Shown: positions 23,570 through 28,590 of the stretch, one piece after another | Layout of the letters: each line of letters begins with the position of its first letter | How positions within the stretch are numbered: the first letter of the stretch is position 1 | DNA from: Collinsella sp. | Lineage (GTDB): Bacteria > Actinomycetota > Coriobacteriia > Coriobacteriales > Coriobacteriaceae | DNA length: 28,590 nt | Direction: 5' to 3' | NCBI GenBank assembly: GCA_019425005.1 | Contig: JAHYYK010000031.1 | Location: 1 to 28,590, forward strand | The notes under the pieces: generated by a model | What the model was told of the DNA's origin: nothing | What the model saw: the letters and a program-made list of their open reading frames with translations, nothing else | The model's database searches: none | Position numbers and translations under genes: made by a program

Positions 23570-25912
23570 ATGGCAGATTCCAGCAAAAAGATGCAGATCG
23601 TGTTTGCCTCGGCCGAGTGCGCACCGTTTGTTAAGACCGGTGGCCTGGGCGACGTGGCGGGCTCGCTGCCTGCGGCGCTCGTGCGCGCCGGCGCCGAAGT
23701 CATCGTGATGGTGCCCAAGTACGCCACCATCAAGGATGAGTACAAGGCGCAGATGGAGCACTTTTCCGACTTTTACGTGAGCCTGGGCTGGCGCAACGAG
23801 TACTGCGGGCTGGAGAAGCTCGAGCACGACGGCGTCACCTATATGTTCGTGGACAACGAGCGCTACTTTGCGCGCGATTATCCGTACGGCTTCTTCGACG
23901 ACGGCGAGCGCTTCGCGTTCTTCTCCAAGGCCATCACCGAGAGCCTGCAGCACCTGCCGGCCGATTTTGAGTGCGACATCCTGCACTGCAATGACTGGCA
24001 AACGGCACTGGCACCCGTGTTCTTGCGCGAGTTCTACCAGGGCCTGCCGCTCTATGACCGCGTCAAGACCGTGTTCTCGATCCACAATGTGGCGTTCCAA
24101 GGCCAGTTTAGCGACACCGTGATGGAGGACATCCTGGGTGTGGCGCATATTCCGGCGGCCGCCACGCAGTTGCGCTGCGACGCCTGCAGCATCAACTACA
24201 TGCTGGGCGCGCTGCACTATGCCGACGCCATCACCACGGTGAGCCCCACCTACGCGAGCGAGATCCAGACGCCCGAGTTTGGCGAGGGCCTGGACGGCGT
24301 ACTGCGCGAGCGTTCCTACGCGCTGCAGGGCATCCTCAACGGCATTGACGTGGCGGCCTTTGACCCGGCAACCGACAAGCGCATTGCCGCCAACTACACG
24401 GTTGACGACCGTTCCGGCAAGGCCGTGTGCAAGGCCAAGCTGCAGGAGGAACTGGGGCTCGAGGTGCGCGACGACCGCCCGCTTATGGTGATGGTCACGC
24501 GCCTGACGCGCCAGAAGGGCATGGACCTGGTCATGTACGCGCTCGACCGCATCCTGTCCGGCGGCGTTCAGGTGGCCGTGCTGGGCACCGGCGACCGCGA
24601 CTACGAGGACGGTCTGCGCTACTTCCAGGACAAGTACCCCGGCACCATGGCCGCGCGCATCGAGTTCGATCCGGCGCTGTCGCAGCGCATGTACGCTGCC
24701 GCCGATATGTTCCTGATGCCTTCGAAGTTTGAGCCCTGCGGCCTGTCGCAGATCATCGCCATGCGCTACGGCACACTGCCCATCGTGCGCGAGACCGGTG
24801 GCCTGAAGGACACCGTGATCCCGTATAACGAGTTTACCGGCGAGGGCACGGGCTTCTCGTTTACCAACTTTAACGGCGACGAGATGGGCGACGCGGTGTT
24901 CCGCGCAGCACGCCTGTTCTGGGATAACCGTGAGGCATGGAACCAGCTAGTCACGCAGGCCATGAGCCAGGACTTTAGCTGGACGCGCTCGGCCGACAAG
25001 TATCTGGACCTGTACTTCTTTATGCACCCGGAGATTGAGCGCCCGGCGGCTGTGGAGGCTGCTACGGCCGTAGAGGAGCCGGTTGCTGATGAGGCCGAGC
25101 CTGCGGCGCCCGTTAAGGAGCCCGCTGCTGCTGAGGAGCCCAAGGTCGAGGAGAAGCCGGCTGAAGCTGACCCGGTTAAAGCCGATCCTGAGGTGAAGCC
25201 CGCAGCGAAGCCTGCCGCCAAGAAGACGACGGCTCGCAAGACGACGGCTAAGAAGGCTACGACCACGAAGGCCGCTGCGAGCAAGACCACCGCTGCCAAG
25301 GCAACTACTGCCAAGGCATCGACCACGCGCAAGCGCACGACCGCCGCTGCCAAGAAGGCCAACGAGGTCGAGGCTGCTCCCGAGGTAAAGGCCGCCGCCG
25401 AGGCTAAGCCTGCGGCAAAGGCTCCGGCCAAGACCGCTGCCAAGAAGACGGCTGCAACCACCAAGAAGGCAACGGCAGCCAAGAAGACCACGGCTACGAA
25501 GTCGACGACGGCCAAGGCCGCTACGACGAAGGCCGCCGCGAAGACGGCCCCGAAGGCTACTGCAAAGCCGGCCGCCAAAGTCGAGGAGACGCCCGCTGAG
25601 TCTAAGGCTGAGGCAGCTGTCGAGGCAAAGCCGGCCGCCAAGACCACCACGCGCAAACGCGCCGCGACGACGGCCAAGAAGACCACGACCAAGGCTGCAG
25701 CTCCCAAGGCAGAGGGTAAGGCCGAGGACAAGCCCGCAGTAAAGGCCGAGCCGACTCCGAAGGCTGCCGAGGTTAAGGCCGCTCCCAAGACTAAGGCAGA
25801 GACCGAGCCCGCCAAGGAGACCCCGGTCTCCCCCGCCGTTCCGGCCGAGGAAAAGGCTCCGACCAAGAAGACCTCCGTCCGCAAGGCAACGGCCGCCCGC
25901 AAGCGCCGCTAA
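23570..25912 (+). CDS. glgA: Glycogen synthase with long H1-like C-terminal tail
   Basis: 780 residues; the usual GlgA is about 480. Residues 9-488 are a GT5 synthase: VKTGGLGDVAGSLP (21-34, ADP-glucose site), DILHCNDWQTAL, FSIHNVAFQG, VTRLTRQKGMDL, MPSKFEPCGLSQIIAMRYG and VRETGGLKDTV. It adds glucose from ADP-glucose to alpha-1,4 chain ends. Residues about 490-780 (25034-25909) are low complexity: a Glu/Ala/Pro-rich linker, then alternating Lys/Ala/Thr-rich basic blocks (KKTTARKTTAKKATTTK) and Glu-containing spacers, ending in a very basic RKATAARKRR. The frame is intact and is followed by a normal terminator. The ATG at 23570 is 5 bases behind GGGAG; the ATG at 23558 overlaps that Shine-Dalgarno. 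Confidence 0.94.
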   Translation: MADSSKKMQIVFASAECAPFVKTGGLGDVAGSLPAALVRAGAEVIVMVPKYATIKDEYKAQMEHFSDFYVSLGWRNEYCGLEKLEHDGVTYMFVDNERYFARDYPYGFFDDGERFAFFSKAITESLQHLPADFECDILHCNDWQTALAPVFLREFYQGLPLYDRVKTVFSIHNVAFQGQFSDTVMEDILGVAHIPAAATQLRCDACSINYMLGALHYADAITTVSPTYASEIQTPEFGEGLDGVLRERSYALQGILNGIDVAAFDPATDKRIAANYTVDDRSGKAVCKAKLQEELGLEVRDDRPLMVMVTRLTRQKGMDLVMYALDRILSGGVQVAVLGTGDRDYEDGLRYFQDKYPGTMAARIEFDPALSQRMYAAADMFLMPSKFEPCGLSQIIAMRYGTLPIVRETGGLKDTVIPYNEFTGEGTGFSFTNFNGDEMGDAVFRAARLFWDNREAWNQLVTQAMSQDFSWTRSADKYLDLYFFMHPEIERPAAVEAATAVEEPVADEAEPAAPVKEPAAAEEPKVEEKPAEADPVKADPEVKPAAKPAAKKTTARKTTAKKATTTKAAASKTTAAKATTAKASTTRKRTTAAAKKANEVEAAPEVKAAAEAKPAAKAPAKTAAKKTAATTKKATAAKKTTATKSTTAKAATTKAAAKTAPKATAKPAAKVEETPAESKAEAAVEAKPAAKTTTRKRAATTAKKTTTKAAAPKAEGKAEDKPAVKAEPTPKAAEVKAAPKTKAETEPAKETPVSPAVPAEEKAPTKKTSVRKATAARKRR

Positions 25913-25937
25913 TCCGGACGATTAAAACTTATTCCTC

Positions 25938-25980
25938 AACGCAAAAGAGGGCGCCCCAACCAGGCGCCCTCTTTTGCGTT
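25938..25980 (+). terminator. Intrinsic terminator of the glg operon
   Basis: An exact 18-bp stem (25938-25955 with 25963-25980) and a 7-base loop, 25 bases after the glgA stop. The A-run in the left arm and the T-run in the right arm let it work in either direction. Confidence 0.9.
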
Positions 25981-26342
25981 GAACTTCGCATTAAAAAGAG
26001 GGCCGGTTTACTACGACAAAATGGCTCCGGCAGACCACGGCGAGTAATCTTCGAAATTAAGAACGTTTCTACCTGCGGTTTTAATATCACCAAAATGACT
26101 GTGGTTGAGATCATTCAATTCGTCGTAGTAAACCGAAGTACTTTTGTTTGGCTACAAATAGTATCGGTATAGACGTTCTTAAATATCGCGATAATTTGGG
26201 TGGTAAAACGATTTTCTAGGACAACCGTTCGCCGATGGTAAACGGATGTTGTTTATACAGCCTGTGTACAACAGATATACTTATATCTTGTGCGTAAAGC
26301 CCATGGCCCGCAGGCCGTGATTCTATTGAACTGGACCGTATT
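25981..26342. other. Regulatory intergenic region with interleaved inverted repeats
   Basis: No gene is seen. CGGTTTACTACGAC (26004-26017) is exactly inverted at 26122-26135, and TTAAGAACGT (26057-26066) is exactly inverted at 26173-26182, so the two pairs interlock. Further on come two TGGTAAA motifs and, just upstream of the GH13-GH77 gene, a TATACT (26276-26281) that could be a -10 box without a good -35. TGTTGT/ACAACA arms (26247-26252/26268-26273) flank this area. Confidence 0.5.
26201..26244 (+). promoter_or_regulatory. TGGTAAAACG / TGGTAAACG motif pair upstream of GH13-GH77 gene
   Basis: TGGTAAAACG at 26201-26210 and TGGTAAACG at 26236-26244 are direct repeats about 35 bases apart. 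They match the motif of the dyad upstream of glgB. They lie 100-140 bases before the start codon, just upstream of a possible -10 at 26276-26281. Confidence 0.5.
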
Positions 26343-28590
26343 ATGAGATTGATTCACAACAGCCGTCTACCGCAGTTTCGCACTCCGTTTGGCGCTGTGA
26401 CCACTGGAACTTCCGTTTCGCTCTCGGTGATTTTGGAGGATGCCGACCCCAACCAGGCAACGCTTACGCTGCGCACCTGGGTCGATGAGATCGGTGAGTC
26501 TCTGTATCCCATGACGCACGAGGGCGACGGCATATTTACCGTAGAGCTTGAGTGCACCGAGCCCTGTCTTATCTGGTACAGCTTTATCTGCAATATCGAG
26601 GGTCAGCCCGAGGTCCGTTTGGGCGCGCCGCAGGGTCGCACCGGTGGCGAGGGCGTAACTTACAACTACGCCGAGGTCCCGTCCTTCCAGATCACCGTCT
26701 ACAAGCACCGCAAAGTTCGTCCTGAGTGGTACGAGCGTGGCATGGTCTACCAGATCTTCCCCGACCGCTATGCCCGCGACGAAAACTGGCGCGAGCGCAC
26801 GCTTACCGAAGTTGAAAAACCGCGCAAAGGAATCCAGCGCCGCATGGTCGAGGACTGGAACGAACCGCCCGAGTACGAGCGTGCCGAAGACGGCTCCATC
26901 AAGACCTGGGATTTTTACGGCGGTTCGCTCAAGGGTATCCAAAATGACCTGCCCCGCATTGCCGAGCTAGGCTTTACGGCCATCTACCTCAACCCCATCT
27001 TTGAGGCCGCGAGCAACCACCGCTACGACACGGCCGACTACACCAAGATCGACCCGATTCTGGGCACCGAGCAGGACTTTACCGAGCTGTGCGAGGCGGC
27101 CGAGAAGCTTGGCATTTCCATCATTCTGGACGGTGTGTTCAACCATACGGGCGACGACTCGATCTACTTTAACCGCTACGGCAATTATCCCGGCGTCGGT
27201 GCTTGGCAGAGCGAGGACTCGCCGTGGCGCGATGCATTTTACTTCCATGAGGACGGTTCGTATGACTGCTGGTGGGGCGTGGGCAACATGCCCGCCATCA
27301 ATGAGAGCTCCGAACTGGTGCGCGAGCGGCTCCTGGGCAAGGACGGCGTGATCCGTAAATGGCTGCGCGCCGGTGCCCATGGCTGGCGACTCGATGTGGC
27401 CGACGAGCTTTCCGACGACTTCCTGGCCGAAATCAAAAAGGCCGTGCTCGCCGAGAAGCCCGACGCACTGCTGCTAGGCGAAGTCTGGGAGGACGCTTCC
27501 AACAAGATCAGCTATGGCCACCTGCGTCGCTATCTGCAGGGCTCGGAGCTCGACTCCGCCATGGACTACCCCTTCCGCGACATGGTCATCGGCTTTTTGA
27601 TGGGCTACAAGAACGCTTACCAGGCAGCCGAGGATATCGAAACCCTGCGCGAGAACTACCCGCGCGAGGCACTGGCCTGCGCGCTCAATCTGCTTTCGAG
27701 CCACGACCGTCCGCGCATCATCTCGGTGCTCGGCGGTGGCCCCGACGAGTCGCAGCTGCCCGAGAGCGAGCGCAGCAAATGGCGCCTGGACGAGAACTCG
27801 ATGGGTCTGGCCAAGAGCCGTTTTTGGCTGGCGACGCTCATGCAGATGACCTTCCCGGGCGTACCCTCAATCTATTACGGCGATGAATACGGCTTGGAGG
27901 GCCTCACCGATCCGGGCAACCGCCGTACCCTGCCGACCAAGGACCAACTCCACGACTTCGACACACTGGCCATCGTTAAGAACGCGTCTGCCGTGCGCCG
28001 TGCGCTGCCCTTTATGGTCGATGGCGAGATCAAGGCCTTTGCGCTCAACGACGAAGTCTTGGCTTACACCCGCACGGGCAAAGACGGCGAGGCCGCGACG
28101 GTTATCATCAACCGCAGTCTGCGCAATTCGCACCGCGTGACGATTCCGGCGCTCGGCGAATGCGCGAGCGACGTGATCAGCGGTCACGAGTGCGAGATCC
28201 ACAACGGTACCGTCACGCTCGACCTGTACCCGCTGGGCTCTTCGATCATCTATCACCATGCCGAGAAGCGCCTGCAGGAGCCGCTCGATCATGGCGCGGG
28301 CGTTGTGTGCCACATCACCTCGGTGCCGACCGATGACGGCAAGCCCGGCACAATCGGTGCGCCCACGCGTCGCTTTATCGACCATCTGGCCGCTATGGGC
28401 ATGCGCTACTGGCAAGTCCTGCCCGTCAACCCCACGGACTTCTTCCGCTCCCCCTACGCCGGCCCCTCGGCCTTTGCAGGCAATATTGATCTGCTACCCG
28501 AGAGTCACGAGGAGCTGGCCGCCGACTTTGCTGCATGGAAGGCCCGTGGCGGCGAAGATGCCGATCCGCTCTACACCGCGTTTAAACATC
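26343..28590 (+). CDS. GH13 alpha-amylase/neopullulanase-like enzyme fused to GH77 4-alpha-glucanotransferase (3' truncated by window)
   Basis: 749 codons are visible and the frame is open at the window end. Residues 1-125 form an N-terminal beta domain. The GH13 barrel starts at MVYQIFPDRYARD. Region I is ILDGVFNHTG (D263), region II GWRLDVADEL (nucleophile D351), region III LLGEVWED (acid/base E380), and region IV SSHDRPR (D455). A beta C-domain ends near residue 645. From about 651 the sequence switches to a MalQ N-terminus (GVVCHITSVPT, then RYWQVLPVNPTDF, SPYAGPSAFAGN). The protein thus joins alpha-glucan hydrolysis or transglycosylation with disproportionation of maltodextrins. The GH77 catalytic residues lie beyond the window. 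The ATG has only a weak Shine-Dalgarno, but upstream ATGs in frame are blocked by stops. Confidence 0.9.
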   Translation, partial: MRLIHNSRLPQFRTPFGAVTTGTSVSLSVILEDADPNQATLTLRTWVDEIGESLYPMTHEGDGIFTVELECTEPCLIWYSFICNIEGQPEVRLGAPQGRTGGEGVTYNYAEVPSFQITVYKHRKVRPEWYERGMVYQIFPDRYARDENWRERTLTEVEKPRKGIQRRMVEDWNEPPEYERAEDGSIKTWDFYGGSLKGIQNDLPRIAELGFTAIYLNPIFEAASNHRYDTADYTKIDPILGTEQDFTELCEAAEKLGISIILDGVFNHTGDDSIYFNRYGNYPGVGAWQSEDSPWRDAFYFHEDGSYDCWWGVGNMPAINESSELVRERLLGKDGVIRKWLRAGAHGWRLDVADELSDDFLAEIKKAVLAEKPDALLLGEVWEDASNKISYGHLRRYLQGSELDSAMDYPFRDMVIGFLMGYKNAYQAAEDIETLRENYPREALACALNLLSSHDRPRIISVLGGGPDESQLPESERSKWRLDENSMGLAKSRFWLATLMQMTFPGVPSIYYGDEYGLEGLTDPGNRRTLPTKDQLHDFDTLAIVKNASAVRRALPFMVDGEIKAFALNDEVLAYTRTGKDGEAATVIINRSLRNSHRVTIPALGECASDVISGHECEIHNGTVTLDLYPLGSSIIYHHAEKRLQEPLDHGAGVVCHITSVPTDDGKPGTIGAPTRRFIDHLAAMGMRYWQVLPVNPTDFFRSPYAGPSAFAGNIDLLPESHEELAADFAAWKARGGEDADPLYTAFKH

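Noticed and set aside
25034..25909. GlgA tail as a frameshift artefact
   Set aside because: The frame stays open for about 290 codons, is Lys/Ala/Thr/Glu-rich in a consistent modular way, ends with a stop followed 25 bases later by a strong terminator, and has a parallel in GlgB; a frameshift would not produce this.
1..28590. CRISPR array or intact prophage/insertion sequence
   Set aside because: No regularly spaced identical repeats, no cas genes, no phage structural genes and no complete transposase were seen.

Overview
The window looks like a chromosomal segment of a high-GC Gram-positive gut anaerobe, most likely a coriobacterium such as Collinsella. This rests on the combined gene content, the GC-rich codon use of the glycogen genes and the lysine/alanine-rich protein tails. 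It is an inference from sequence reading alone; no database was searched.

Layout. (1) Bases 1-1471 are a decayed accessory edge: an unidentified reading frame open to the window start, the C-terminal remnant of a HepT-type (DUF86) toxin gene, the C-terminal remnant of an IS21-type istB helper ATPase, and several perfect hairpins. (2) Bases 1472-13700, minus strand, form a surface-polysaccharide operon. In transcription order it encodes a NusG-family antiterminator, an initiating phosphoglycosyl transferase, GT2 and GT4 glycosyltransferases, an EpsG/Wzy-like polymerase, a decayed GT2 pseudogene, a Wzx-like flippase, a LicD-family transferase, a class V aminotransferase, a polysaccharide pyruvyl transferase, a ferredoxin/F420H2-dehydrogenase-beta-like protein, and a cytidylyltransferase fused to a Gfo/Idh/MocA oxidoreductase. 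Most genes overlap or are separated by a few bases. A terminator at 1070-1113 closes the operon. (3) Bases 14436-15963, minus strand, hold tRNA-Ala(GGC) with its own promoter and terminator, thiamine diphosphokinase and a HAD phosphatase. (4) From about 16298 to the end, plus strand, is a glycogen/maltodextrin block: glgB, glgP, glgC, glgD, glgA, a strong terminator, then a GH13 amylase fused to a GH77 (MalQ) domain that runs off the window.

How it works together. The antiterminator probably lets polymerase read through the long polysaccharide operon, and a structured leader lies just upstream of it. The initiating transferase loads the first sugar phosphate on undecaprenyl phosphate, the GTs extend it, Wzx flips it and the EpsG-like protein polymerises it. 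The last five genes look like a decoration module (CDP-activated small group, LicD transfer, pyruvyl ketal). In the glycogen block, GlgC/GlgD make ADP-glucose, GlgA elongates, GlgB branches, GlgP phosphorolyses, and the GH13-GH77 fusion handles maltodextrins. A TGGTAAAAC-type motif occurs upstream of both glgB and the GH13-GH77 gene, which suggests shared control.

Most notable: GlgB (about 76 residues) and GlgA (about 290 residues) both carry histone-H1-like K/A/T-rich C-terminal tails. Also notable are the cytidylyltransferase-oxidoreductase fusion with a degenerate oxidoreductase half, the leader structure in front of the antiterminator, and the shared operator motif.
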